Shown: one piece after another, positions 58,301 through 64,000 of the stretch
How positions within the stretch are numbered: position 1 is the first letter of the stretch
Layout of the letters: each line of letters starts with the position of its first letter
DNA from: Syngnathus acus
Taxonomy: Eukaryota > Chordata > Actinopteri > Syngnathiformes > Syngnathidae
Reading direction: 5' to 3'
DNA: 64,000 nucleotides
Assembly (NCBI RefSeq): GCF_901709675.1
Contig: NC_051089.1
Span: 18,164,008 to 18,228,007 of the forward strand
The notes under the pieces: model-generated
Database searches by the model: none
What the model saw: the letters and a program-made list of their open reading frames with translations, nothing else
Told to the model about the DNA's origin: nothing
Position numbers and translations under genes: made by a program

Positions 58301-58427
58301 AAAAAAATCCTTATATAAACCGCACCTGACTATAAGCCGCAGGGTTCAAAATTTTGGAAAAAAGTCGCGGCTTATAGTCCGGAATTTACGGTATATACAT
58401 GTGTGTGTGTGTGTGTATATATATGTA

Positions 58428-58464
<37 letters not shown>

Positions 58465-61400
58465 TGCTCAAAAGAATTAAAGGAACAGTTTTTTATCAGG
58501 GTATGGCATGAATTCAATTTGACTTTTCGGATAAGGTTTTGGTCAGGTACGTGGCAGAGGGGGTTGTTAATCAGTTTCAGCTGCATTGGTGTTGATGGAA
58601 TTAATAACAGGTGCACTAGAGGGGCAACAACCAGATGGTCCCCAAAACAGGACTGATTTTGCAGGTGGAGGCCATTTCAAAATCCTCCCTTTTGATCTTT
58701 TTTAATTGTTTTCCACAAGTGTTGGCTTTAGTTAGAGTCATTATCACGACTGGGACCATGAGGCGATTTCTTAACCCTCCTGAAGTTGCGCAGATTGTCC
58801 AACTCCTCCAGGATGGCACATCCATGCGTGCTGTTGCAAGAAGATTTGATGTGTCTCCCAGTACAATCTCCAGATCATAGAGGAGATTCCAGGAGACAGA
58901 CAGTTACTCTAGGAGAGCTGGACAGGGCCGTAGACGGTCCTCATTCCATCAGCAGGACCGATATCTGCTGCTTTGTGCTAGGAGGAACAGGTTGAGCACT
59001 GCCCGAGCCCTACAGAATGACCTCCAGCAAGCTACTGGTGTGAATGTCTCTGCCCAAACAGTCAGAAACAGACTTCACGAGGGTAGCCTCAGGGCACGAC
59101 GTCCTGTAGTGTTTCCTGTTTCCTGAGCACCAGCTCAGTGGCCTAGTGGTAGAGTGTCCGCCGTGAGACTGGAAGGTTGTGGGTTCAAACCCCGGCCGGG
59201 TCATACCAAAGACTATAAAAATGGGACCCATTGCCTCCCTGCGCGGCACCGCTGCTGCTCACTGCTCCCCTCTCCCCCAGGGGATGGATTAAAATCACAC
59301 GGGGATGGGTTAAATGCAGAGGACAAATTTCACCACACCCAGACGTGTGTGTGACGATCATTGGGACTTTAACTTAACTTTAACTGTGCTCATTGCTCAG
59401 CACCGTGGAGCTCGATTGGCATTTGACATAGAACACCAGAATTGGCTAGTCCGCCACTGGCGCCCTGTGCTTCTCACAGATGAGAGCAGGTTTACCCTGA
59501 GCACCTGTGATAGACGTGAAAGGGTCTGGAGAAGCCAAAGAGAGCGCTATGCTGCCTGCAACATCATTCAGCATGACCGGTTTGGTGGTGGGTCAGTGAT
59601 GGTCTGGGGAGGCATTTCCATGGAGGGACGAACAGACCTCTACAGGCTAGAGAACGGCAGTCTGACTACCATTAGGTATCGGGATGAAATCCTTGCACCC
59701 ATGCTGGTGCAGTAGGTCCTGGGTTCCTCCTGATCCACAACAATGCTCGGCCTGTTGTGGCAAGAGTATGCAGACAGTATCTGGAGGATGAAGGAATTGA
59801 CACAATTGAATGGCCCTCACGATCACCTGATCTAAACCCGATAGAACACCTCAGGACATAATGTTTCGGTTCATCATACGCCGCCAGGTTGCTCCTCAGA
59901 CTTTACAGGAGCTCACTGATGCCCTTAGACAGATCTGGGAGGACATCTCACAAGACACCATCCGTCGTCTCATTAGGAGCATGCCGCGACTTTGTCAAGC
60001 GTGCATACAAGCTCGTGGGGGCCACACAAGATATTGAAAAGAATTGCAAAAGACGAATTTGAGTTGCAGAAATAGAATTTAGGCAAAAAGGACGAGCCTG
60101 CCATATCATTTTTTCACTTTGATTTTTGGGGTGTCTGTATACTGAGCCCTCTGTAGTCTGAAAACTTTTATTTCCATCGAAAGATGTGGCATCCTTTTGT
60201 TCCTAAGACATTAAACTGTCCATATCAGTATAGATATCCCCCCAAAAAATGTCACCATTGAAATCTGATGTGTTTTCAAAGTGTTACTTTAATTTTTTTG
60301 AGCAGTGTATATACAAGAGATAACAGAAAATGGAGAATATATATATATATATATAGTATATATATATATATATAAATACAGTGCCTTGCGAAAGTATTCG
60401 GCCCCCTTGAACCTTTCAACATTTCGCCACATTTCAGGCTTCAAACATAAAGATATAAAATTTTAATTTTTTGTCAAGAATCAACAACAAGTGGGACACA
60501 ATCGTGAAATGGAACGAAATTTATTGGATAATTTAAACTTTTTAAACAAATAAAAAACTGAAAAGTGGGGCGTGCAATATTATTCGGCCCCCTTGCGCTA
60601 ATTAAAGATTAAGATTAAGATTAAAGTCCCAATGATCGTCACACACACACCTGGGTGTGGTGAAATTTGTCCTCTGCATTTAACCCATCCCCGTGTGATT
60701 TTAATCCATCCCCTGGGGGAGAGGGGAGCAGTGAGCAGCAGCGGTGCCGCGCTCGGGAATCAGTTGGTGATCTAACCCCCCAATTCCAACCCTTAATGCT
60801 GAGTGCCAAGCAGGGAGGCAATGGGTCCCATTTTTATAGTCTTTGGTATGACCCGGCCGGGGTTTGAACCCACAACCTTCCAGTCTCAGGGCGGACACTC
60901 TACCACTAGGCCACTGAGATAATACTTTGTAGCGCCACCTTTTGCTGCAATTACAGCTGCAAGTCGCTTGGGGTATGTCTCTATCAGTTTTGCACATCGA
61001 GAGACTGGAATTCTTGCCCATTCTTCCTTGCAAAACAGCTCGAGCTCAGTGAGGTTGGATGGAGAGCGTTTGTGAACAGCAGTCTTCAGCTCTTTCCACA
61101 GATTCTCGATTGGATTCAGGTCTGGACTTTGACTTGGCCATTCTAACACCTGGATACGTCTATTTGTGAACCATTCCATTGTAGATTTGGCTTTATGTTT
61201 TGGATCATTGTCCTGTTGGAAGATAAATCTCCGTCCCAGTCTCAGGTCTTTTGCAGACTTTTATATCTTTATGTTTGAAGCCTGAAATGTCGCGAAATGT
61301 TGAAAGGTTCAAGGGGGCCGAATACTTTCGCAAGGCACTGTGTATATATATATATATATATATATAAAAACAGAGTTCAATGGATGATACCTTATCAATG

Positions 61401-62088
61401 CTTTTTAAAATATAATGGGCGAGCAGGGTTGCGCATCACGCAGATGAGTGACATTGACTGAAAGATCATCACGCTTTCTTCCTTCCTCCTACCACATGTC
61501 GCATTTTGATGACACACATGACATGCAACAGTGGCCGTGGTTGCCAAACAATTTTTCTCCCACTTAATTAAGCCTCGTTTACAGGACTTTTTGGTAGTCT
61601 GTGAGGAGAATACCTGGGACTTTGTCTAACGAAGAATAAACTTGGGACATAAATGAACTGCCCTTCAAAAACCATTCACTGGCCCCAGAATCAGCCCGTT
61701 CACTAAAACATTCAACCAAAAATGCACTTTGTTTAATTCACTTTCATCCAATATATGAATGAGTTTATGAATGTTTGTTCATTGAACTCGTTCAGGTATG
61801 ACACTGTACCTCATATCGCACAGCTCTAATTACTGTACATTCTTGTATCAAAGTGTCAGTGTTTGATGTTTTTGAAATGAAATGTCTCAGACAAAATGTG
61901 GATTATATTTTTTGCCCTACCTTTCTTTTCATATTGGCTAATACCGTTCTTATAATTCTTAATTTTTTTAGTGGGTATGGCTGCGCAGACCATTTTCATG
62001 AATCGGATACATTGCTCCACTGTTTTGAAGTTCTCAAGAAGCTTCTAGAATCTCCCATTACCCAAGACATTATTTGTGACGTGGGAAT
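31125..62088 (+). CDS. nadsyn1: NADSYN1 gene, 5' portion (three exons)
   Basis: Coding exons 31125-31209, 54300-54360 and 61972-62088 join in phases 1 and 2 without stops, giving the first 87 or so residues of the glutaminase (carbon-nitrogen hydrolase) domain. RLGPELEI contains the catalytic Glu region of the nitrilase fold. Intron 1 is about 23.1 kb and intron 2 about 7.6 kb, both mostly transposons. The ammonia-channel partner domain and the NAD synthetase domain with its P-loop lie beyond the window. No lesion is seen in the exons, so the gene is probably functional. Confidence 0.9.
31660..32440. repeat. Degenerate tandem repeats inside the Tigger-like element
   Basis: The order cacaagacttttatgaacc, tttttaaacactttattgt, then a taaataaa run and gctgacgcgcc-type GC block recurs three or four times with unequal spacing. 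Includes (AAAT)n at 31794-31822 and (TA)n at 32417-32445. Confidence 0.7.
32446..33490. other. Unassigned segment in the Tigger-like element
   Basis: No coding frame recognised. It interrupts the repeat block above; the same repeats resume at about 33530. Probably another insertion, but I cannot see termini. Confidence 0.35.
34024..34685. mobile_element. Tigger/pogo-like TA-flanked element (662 bp)
   Basis: Left CAGTCGAACCTCAGTTTTCG and right (reverse complement) CAGTCAAACCTAGGTTTTCG are inverted termini flanked by TA (34022-34023, 34686-34687). Subterminal ttcgaac motifs repeat in the left arm. No coding. The terminus is of the Tigger class (family knowledge). Confidence 0.85.
34761..35254. 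other. NADSYN1 intron 1, no feature seen
   Basis: No coding, inverted termini or tandem structure recognised in this stretch. Confidence 0.4.
35257..35423. mobile_element. TA-flanked TIR element, family B (167 bp)
   Basis: CCGTAATTTTCGGACTATA at the left and its inverse at the right, flanked by TA (35255-35256, 35424-35425). Contains gtataagtcgc repeats. Almost fully palindromic short copy. A long relative is at 50983-52291. Confidence 0.92.
35600..35945. repeat. Two direct copies of a roughly 165-bp repeat
   Basis: aacggtgagccctggacac..ttcttgggggtcttttca occurs at 35721-35778 and, diverged, at 35888-35942, each preceded by a taacagcagygccgttag-like segment. A further copy in inverted orientation is at about 52690-52780. 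Confidence 0.75.
35946..36685. other. NADSYN1 intron 1, no feature seen
   Basis: AT-rich sequence without recognised coding or repeat structure. Confidence 0.4.
37176..37225. repeat. Poly(C) and (CA)n tract
   Basis: A run of about 17 C interrupted by taa, followed by cacaca units. Confidence 0.85.
37959..39545. mobile_element. TA-flanked TIR element, family C, with satellite core
   Basis: Left CCGTATTTTCCGCCCTAAAA and right inverse, flanked by TA (37957-37958, 39546-39547). The paralogous block at 40807 reads cgTTATTTAAAACC, the empty site. The core is a 5-unit tandem array (38151-39290). No transposase. Confidence 0.94.
38151..39290. repeat. 251-bp tandem array, about five units
   Basis: Units start with taaacaatcgcgtttctc at 38151, 38402, 38653, 38880 and 39131: periods 251, 251, 227, 251. 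The third unit lacks the 24-bp ctcgcaatctcccatgagcc block. Identity is very high (a handful of differences), and the last unit is partial. Confidence 0.96.
40208..40243. repeat. (AAT)n microsatellite
   Basis: About ten aat units; a matching run occurs at 40697-40720 in the paralogous block. Confidence 0.9.
40335..40381. repeat. (GAGT)n microsatellite
   Basis: Eleven tandem gagt units; the paralogous positions at 37530 and 39906 have only two. Confidence 0.92.
41097..41758 (-). mobile_element. Retrotransposon 3' fragment with GACTCT-type tail
   Basis: On the minus strand the segment ends ccaataaagctgactctgactctga-like: an AATAAA followed by a short (gactct)n tail, as LINE and SINE 3' ends show. 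GC-rich body with a minus frame (41440-41750) containing [19 protein letters not shown] that I do not recognise. It interrupts the repeated block of the nested hAT. Confidence 0.55.
43743..44103 (-). mobile_element. Retrotransposon 3' fragment in the hAT transposase
   Basis: On the minus strand it ends ggcaaataaaaattcttgaatcttgaat, again an AATAAA-type end with a (ttgaatc)n tail. It splits the BED-finger codons of the transposase between MCLI and NDKI. About 360 bp; class not determined. Confidence 0.65.
44722..44920 (+). CDS. THAP zinc-finger exon
   Basis: The frame reads [37 protein letters not shown] and [10 protein letters not shown]. This is a C2CH THAP domain (C-x4-C, then C-x2-H) with the conserved Trp and the CxxHF end; it binds DNA in THAP proteins and P/Kolobok/ISL2EU-type transposases. 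There is no ATG in frame (GTG at 44722 where ATGGTG may have stood), and a gtacgt donor follows at 44921, so this is a first exon without a downstream partner. Confidence 0.8.
45106..45118. terminator. Back-to-back poly(A) signals
   Basis: AATAAA on plus at 45106-45111 and AATAAA on minus (plus tttatt) at 45113-45118, one base apart, between the THAP exon (+) and the 156-codon ORF (-). Confidence 0.8.
45274..45744 (-). CDS. 156-residue ORF of the THAP element
   Basis: Uninterrupted from the ATG at 45744, inside the right TIR, to a stop at 45274. It contains [39 protein letters not shown] and, near the end, [20 protein letters not shown] followed by LTAGYVHSV. The last segment resembles the N-terminal region of YqaJ-type exonuclease proteins encoded by fish DNA transposons; the nuclease domain itself is absent. 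Function unknown; the open frame suggests the element is young or the frame is recently constrained. Confidence 0.55.
   Translation of the reverse strand: MEDMHRRHRSGRPLLFGWQKASSAATRLVRTAAWVGVVSDYFVQLDQESRKRYIEKLKKYNIRVDPLWKPSKNATSSSVAGAGTASVWSSDKATFPPVTFPDIYSYLIDCSSPYTKEDLRAYKSLQRYRYLTAGYVHSVESQPVERNGEDASHGST
45837..46222. other. NADSYN1 intron 1, no feature seen
   Basis: AT-rich, no coding or inverted termini recognised. Confidence 0.4.
46223..46730. mobile_element. hAT-type (Charlie-like) MITE
   Basis: CAGTGGTCCCTAACC at the left and GGTTGGGGACCACTG at the right are inverted termini; the arms carry accacggaccgg/ccggtaccg motifs. Flanking octamers ccctaaaa and gccaaaac are only partly alike, so the target duplication has decayed. 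No coding. Confidence 0.8.
46731..47175. other. NADSYN1 intron 1, no feature seen
   Basis: AT-rich, nothing recognised. Confidence 0.4.
47176..48476. mobile_element. TA-flanked TIR element, family A (composite)
   Basis: Left ccgtttttcccatg and right catggaaaaaaacgg, with TA on both sides (47174-47175, 48477-48478). A second left end (tgttttttttccatg) appears at 47757, so this is either one copy inserted in another or a tandem left-arm duplication. Shares interior blocks with 9936-11684 (for example tagtcagtaaaattcataatt). No transposase. Confidence 0.85.
48487..48795 (-). mobile_element. tRNA-derived SINE (family 2)
   Basis: Minus-strand sense: a tRNA-like head with A-box-like tggcctagtggtagagtg and B-box-like gggttcaaaccc (right end), body, and tail gggactttaactt (left end). 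Directly follows the TA element. Confidence 0.88.
49060..49420. repeat. (CA)n-rich region
   Basis: Long imperfect ca/cg/tg run; the left part also repeats aactgaaatgctttcacacac. Long apparent frames here are artefacts of the repeat. Confidence 0.92.
49434..49612. repeat. GGAG-rich minisatellite
   Basis: Imperfect repeats of ggagctgaggctggagga and gtggcagaggga. It reads through as an Ala/Gly/Glu-rich frame on plus, which I do not regard as a gene. Confidence 0.8.
49640..50700 (-). pseudogene. Spliced integrase-type gene, 3' exons (Ginger-like)
   Basis: Minus strand, three exon remnants with splice sites: 50700-50633 ([14 protein letters not shown], with the third catalytic Glu of a DDE integrase), 50403-50235 ([40 protein letters not shown]) and 50041-49640 ([53 protein letters not shown]). 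The domain is retroviral/Gypsy-like, but introns are atypical for LTR elements and typical of Ginger DNA transposons or their KRBA2-like cellular relatives. Upstream exons with the first catalytic Asp residues are absent and one frameshift occurs near 49900. Confidence 0.75.
50983..52291. mobile_element. TA-flanked TIR element, family B (1.3 kb)
   Basis: Left CCGTAATTTTCAGACTATA and right tttatagtctgaaaaatacgg, flanked by TA (50981-50982, 52292-52293). Arms hold gtataagtcgc repeats; a segment with catcgatcg and ctttgtcaacaa recurs twice; a 118-bp array (51595-51905) sits in the middle. No transposase. Confidence 0.85.
51595..51905. repeat. 118-bp tandem repeat, three units
   Basis: aggaccgggygtgcgtaaaagccat occurs at 51646, 51764 and 51882 (period 118), each preceded by a ccacggaggtgaaa-type motif and followed by ccaccgtccctggacagcc. 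GC-rich against AT-rich surroundings. Confidence 0.92.
52294..53578. other. NADSYN1 intron 1, mostly unassigned
   Basis: Contains an inverted copy of the 35.7-kb repeat (52690-52780) and a GC-richer stretch (52850-53230). Short frames there match nothing I recognise. Confidence 0.4.
53581..53992. mobile_element. TA-flanked TIR element, family C (412 bp)
   Basis: ccgtattttccagactataa at the left, inverse at the right (ccttataatccgaaaaatacag), TA at 53579-53580 and 53993-53994. Contains aaggcgcaccgg repeats and the same gtcggcttttgag segment as 37959-39545. Confidence 0.9.
54095..54213 (-). mobile_element. tRNA-derived SINE (family 3)
   Basis: Minus strand: tRNA-like head (54146-54213) with tagctcagtggtagagtgg and gggttcgatcccc, followed by a body starting gttagtttccttgagcaaga. 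The anticodon stem does not pair, so it is a SINE and not a tRNA gene. Confidence 0.75.
54300..54360 (+). CDS. nadsyn1: NADSYN1 coding exon 2
   Basis: Acceptor tcctatag at 54299, donor gtgtga at 54361. It encodes (S)[19 protein letters not shown](C), completing codons in phase 1 and 2 with exons 1 and 3. The segment contains the RLGPELE block with the catalytic Glu of the glutaminase domain. The 61-bp exon is flanked by a SINE 87 bp upstream and a TA element 82 bp downstream. The donor gtgtga is weaker than the usual gtaagt. Confidence 0.92.
54443..55058. mobile_element. TA-flanked TIR element, family D (616 bp)
   Basis: ccgtattggcccaaatataa at the left and its near-inverse at the right (tataatcgggccaaaacgg), TA at 54441-54442 and 55059-55060. 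Contains aagacg/cgtctta motifs. No coding. Confidence 0.88.
55206..55796. mobile_element. TA-flanked element, family B, right end missing
   Basis: Left end ccgtatttttcggactaaaag after TA (55204-55205), interior as in 50983-51510 (aacaccaa, catgaac, ccatcgatcg segments). It breaks off at a SINE; no right terminus is found after it. Confidence 0.75.
55811..56176 (-). mobile_element. tRNA-derived SINE (family 1)
   Basis: Same family and orientation as 10321-10680, with the (gatg)n tail at the left and the tRNA-like head ggcggctcggtgacgcact at the right. Flanks share ctagatat (55797 on and 56177 on), a short target duplication. Confidence 0.9.
56584..58391. mobile_element. TA-flanked TIR element, family E (1.8 kb)
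   Basis: Left CCGTAAATTCCGGACTATAA and right inverse, TA at 56582-56583 and 58392-58393. Arms hold gactataagccgcac repeats; a block with aaaaagcttttttaaagttttaataacatac recurs. A hAT MITE (56768-56980) is nested in the left arm. No transposase. Confidence 0.9.
56768..56980. mobile_element. Palindromic hAT-type MITE with 8-bp target duplication
   Basis: CAGGGGTCACCAACTCCGGT and its inverse, extending as a near-complete palindrome of about 75 bp per arm. The octamer CTTTAACA flanks both ends (56760-56767, 56981-56988). 213 bp, no coding. Confidence 0.96.
58397..58460. repeat. (TG)n(TA)n microsatellite
   Basis: tgtgtg then tatatgtatata runs directly before a Tc1 element; matching ta runs follow it at 60335-60377 and 61343-61366. 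Confidence 0.9.
58758..60040 (+). pseudogene. Tc1-like transposase, split by a SINE
   Basis: The ATG at 58758 starts [20 protein letters not shown] with the paired HTH block [20 protein letters not shown] frameshift at about 58877 moves the rest to another frame ([20 protein letters not shown]). The SINE follows. From 59395: [16 protein letters not shown] (first catalytic Asp), [12 protein letters not shown], then after a stop at 59713 the second Asp in a HNNARP block, and SPDLNPIEH near 59840. Dead copy. Confidence 0.9.
59131..59395 (+). mobile_element. tRNA-derived SINE (family 2) in the Tc1 transposase
   Basis: Sense orientation: A-box-like tggcctagtggtagagtg, B-box-like gggttcaaacccc, body, tail gggactttaacttaacttt. 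It splits the transposase between the linker and the catalytic domain. Confidence 0.92.
60605..60919 (-). mobile_element. tRNA-derived SINE (family 2)
   Basis: Antisense copy with a (ttaatct)n 3' tail at the left (60605-60625) and the tRNA-like head at the right end (ccactaggccactgag). Full-length like 48487-48795. Confidence 0.92.
60920..61179 (-). pseudogene. Tc1 transposase C-terminal fragment
   Basis: The minus frame reads [20 protein letters not shown] with the last catalytic acidic residue of the DDE domain, then [20 protein letters not shown] and GGATKYY at the C-terminus. Upstream parts are missing, leaving about 85 of the usual 340 residues. Confidence 0.9.
61367..61971. other. NADSYN1 intron 2, 3' end
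   Basis: No coding or repeat recognised, apart from the polypyrimidine tract (about 61950-61969) before exon 3. Probably original intron sequence. Confidence 0.45.
61972..62088 (+). CDS. nadsyn1: NADSYN1 coding exon 3
   Basis: Acceptor ttttttag at 61971, donor gtaagt at 62089. It encodes [20 protein letters not shown], then [19 protein letters not shown], continuing the glutaminase domain in phase with exon 2. Ends in phase 2; exon 4 is not in the window. No lesions. Confidence 0.94.
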
Positions 62089-62470
62089 GTAAGTATTAAC
62101 TATAAAAAAAAAATGCTGAAATCAAGAAATAAAAGGACTAGTCCTCACATTCCAGACATGATTGCCTTGTATGATAAACTGTGGGGCAACATCTTGACAC
62201 TATTCTATTAATCATGGTCTATTTCTCATGATGTGCTTGTTTTTCAGGTTTTTATTTAACAAATTGCTACTATGCTTAACTTTGTGATACTTTTTCTGGC
62301 TTTTAAGGCGCTAGTTCAGCGGTCAGGTTTTGCCACACAGCTGGAGATGGGACAAACAGTGAAGCAAAAATTCAATTGAAATACCTTGAAAAAATTATGA
62401 ATTTTGTTAACAACAAACATTGACTGATCTCATCCCCATGCTGTCTACATAAGTCTTAAGGCCTACTTAG
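62089..62470. other. NADSYN1 intron 3, start
   Basis: AT-rich, nothing recognised. The fourth coding exon was looked for to the end of the window and not seen. Confidence 0.45.
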
Positions 62471-62479
62471 TATATTCAC

Positions 62480-63830
62480 GCAGGCATAAGCTGCTCAGAC
62501 GTCACTGCGTCAATGCAGCGCGCAGTTTGCCGAGAGGCATAGTGACTCCAGCGTGTCCTGGGTCATCCTCTGGGCCTGCCTCTGGTGGAAAATGCCCGGA
62601 ACACCTACCCAAGGAGGCGTCCAGGAGGCATCCAATTCAGAAGTCCGAGCCACCTCGTCTGGCTCCTTTCAATGCAGAGGCTTGAGTCAGTCCCTTGTGG
62701 ATGACTGAGCTTCTCACCTTTTCTCTCAGTTAGAGATTGGACTCCCTGCGGGCGATACTCATTTTGGCCGCTTGTATTAGGGATCTTTTTTTTTCGGTCA
62801 CGACCTCCACCTCGTGACCATAGGTTAGGGAAGAAAAATCAATCAAGCGGTAAATCAAGAGATTTGCCTTTTGGTTCAGCTCCTTCACTACGACAGCAGG
62901 TGCTGCACCGATCCGCCTGTCGATCTTACGCTCCATCTTGCCCTCACTTGTGAAGAAGACCCCAAAATACTTGAACTCCTTTACTTAAGGCAAGATCTCA
63001 TCTCATCCGACCCGGAGAGGGCATTTCCCACTTTTCCGACTGAGGACCATGGTCTCAGATTTGGAGGTGCTGATTTTCATTCCAACACCTTTACAACCTT
63101 TTGCAAAATGCTCCAGTGAAAGTTGTAAATCACGAGTTGAAGAATTCAACAAGAACATATCATCAGTAAAATGGAGAGATGCGATGCTAAGGTCACCAAA
63201 CCAGACACCCTTAATGCCTCGGCTTCACCTAGAAATTCTCCCCATCGAAGTTATGAATAGAATCTGTGACAAAGGGTACCCTTGGTGGAGTCCAACCCTC
63301 ATTGGAAAAGAATTCGACTTACTGTCAGTTATGTGGACCAAACATGCACACTCGAGGACCCTGTTGAGGGTGTAGAGCTGGACAACTGTTTTATGGCCAG
63401 GAAGAAAACCACACTGCTCCTCCTGAATCTGAGATCCGACCCTCCTCTCCAGCACCCCTGAACAGACCTTACCGGGGTGGCTGAGAAATATGATTTCTCT
63501 GTAGTTGGAACACACCATAATGTCCCCCTTTTTAAAAATTGGGACCACCACCCTAGTCTGCCAATCCAGAAGCACTATCCACAATGCCCATACAATGTTG
63601 TAGAGGCGTGTCAACCAGGACAGCCCCACAACAGTTTAGGGATAAGTGGATCCCATCCAACCCCAGGGCCCTGCCACCAAGGAGCTTTTTAATCACCTCA
63701 GTTTCTTCAAACCCCAGAGATAGGAAAGTCCACCTCAGAGTCTCCAGGCTCTGATTCCTTAATGGCAGGCATGTCATTGGAATTGAGGAGATCTTCTTCC
63801 CACCAACTCATGACATCACTAGCACCCCAT
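62480..63830 (-). pseudogene. LINE reverse transcriptase fragment (RTE/Rex-like)
   Basis: Minus strand from right to left: GRALGLDGIHLSLNCCG and MGLSWLTRLYNIVWALW, FKKGDIMVCSNYREIIFLS, EEQCGFLPGHKTVVQLYTLN (RT fingers), VGLHQGYPLSQILF (palm), then MERKIDRRIGAAPAV and SSLTYGHEVEVVTEKKRSLI (C-terminal thumb region), ending near 62480. The YADD region (about 62960-63220) is degraded. Many frameshifts. Resembles an abundant fish non-LTR family; the clade is not decided. Confidence 0.8.
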
Positions 63831-64000
63831 AGCACCTATACACAGTGTTAACAGTGCACTGCTTTACGCTCCTGACATGCCAGATGGTGGACCAAAATGT
63901 TCTCTACGCTATCAGTTATCAAGGATCTAGGACCCAAAGTGCAGGGAAGCAAGAACGCAGATGGAGTTAAATAAAAAGTGATTTCATTCAAATAAAACAA
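63831..64000. other. Unassigned right edge
   Basis: Possibly more of the LINE or a new repeat beginning at about 63917 (ttatcaaggatctaggaccc). Cut by the window end. Confidence 0.35.

Larger units (their letters stand above)
58462..60307 (+). mobile_element. Tc1-like transposon, split by a SINE
   Basis: Termini cactgctcaaaagaattaaa and the inverse of cactgctcaaaaaaattaaa, embedded in a TA microsatellite as expected for a TA-targeting element. It carries one transposase (58758 to about 60040) interrupted by a SINE (59131-59395). Length without the SINE is about 1.58 kb, normal for Tc1. Confidence 0.92.
60379..61340 (-). mobile_element. Tc1-like element relic, also split by a SINE
   Basis: Termini cagtgccttgcgaaagtatt and its inverse, within TA repeats. 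The minus strand holds the C-terminal part of a Tc1 transposase (60920-61179). The N-terminal two thirds are deleted. A SINE (60605-60919) lies at the transposase 3' end. Confidence 0.9.

Noticed and set aside
62089-64000. NADSYN1 exon 4
   Set aside because: Searched by eye for the next conserved block of the glutaminase domain with splice sites; none found before the window ends.

Overview
The window looks like a teleost (bony fish) nuclear genome segment. Vertebrate-type introns, NADSYN1 and TCF/LEF-like exons, tRNA-derived SINEs, and fish-typical hAT, Tc1, Gypsy and L1-Tx1 elements all point that way. Nothing resembles a bacterial or viral genome. Almost all of the 64 kb is transposable-element DNA. 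Function was assigned by recognising motifs by eye; no searches were run.

Layout. 1-0.9 kb: decayed piggyBac transposase (-), then short tandem repeats and an LTR-like promoter stretch. 2.1-19.5 kb: one Ty3/Gypsy element (-), cut by an endogenous retrovirus (2584-12007, perfect 5-bp target duplication), a near-intact LINE (about 13381-16970) and a SINE. The retrovirus carries a hAT remnant between pol and env, a hAT element with 8-bp target duplication inside env, and in its 3' LTR a TA-flanked element that itself holds a SINE. 19.5-23.3 kb: LINE fragment, perfect hairpin, Helitron-type helicase pseudogene, second copy of the env-disrupting hAT. 23.9-25.8 kb: multi-exon HMG-box gene of TCF/LEF type with lesions. 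26.2-26.7 kb: last two exons of a DHCR24-like gene (-), frameshifted. 26.7-31.0 kb: L1-Tx1-like LINE whose poly(A) ends about 80 bp before the NADSYN1 start codon.

31.1-62.1 kb: the first three coding exons of NADSYN1 (+), at 31125-31209, 54300-54360 and 61972-62088, in matching phase. Intron 1 (about 23 kb) is swollen by a Tigger-like element, by a hAT element (36694-45828, 8-bp target duplication) containing a second hAT (37083-42044, own 8-bp duplication), by a THAP-carrying element with convergent ORFs, by a spliced Ginger-like integrase relic and by many TA-flanked elements. Intron 2 holds more TA elements, a Tc1 split by a SINE, and a second Tc1 relic. The right end is a LINE fragment (-) that leaves the window.

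The host content is therefore one probably functional gene (NADSYN1, 5' part), one doubtful HMG-box gene and one DHCR24 fragment. The most informative content is the insertion chronology, which can be read from intact target duplications and empty-site paralogs, together with the THAP element with back-to-back poly(A) signals and the TCF/LEF-like gene with an acidic three-fold repeat tail.
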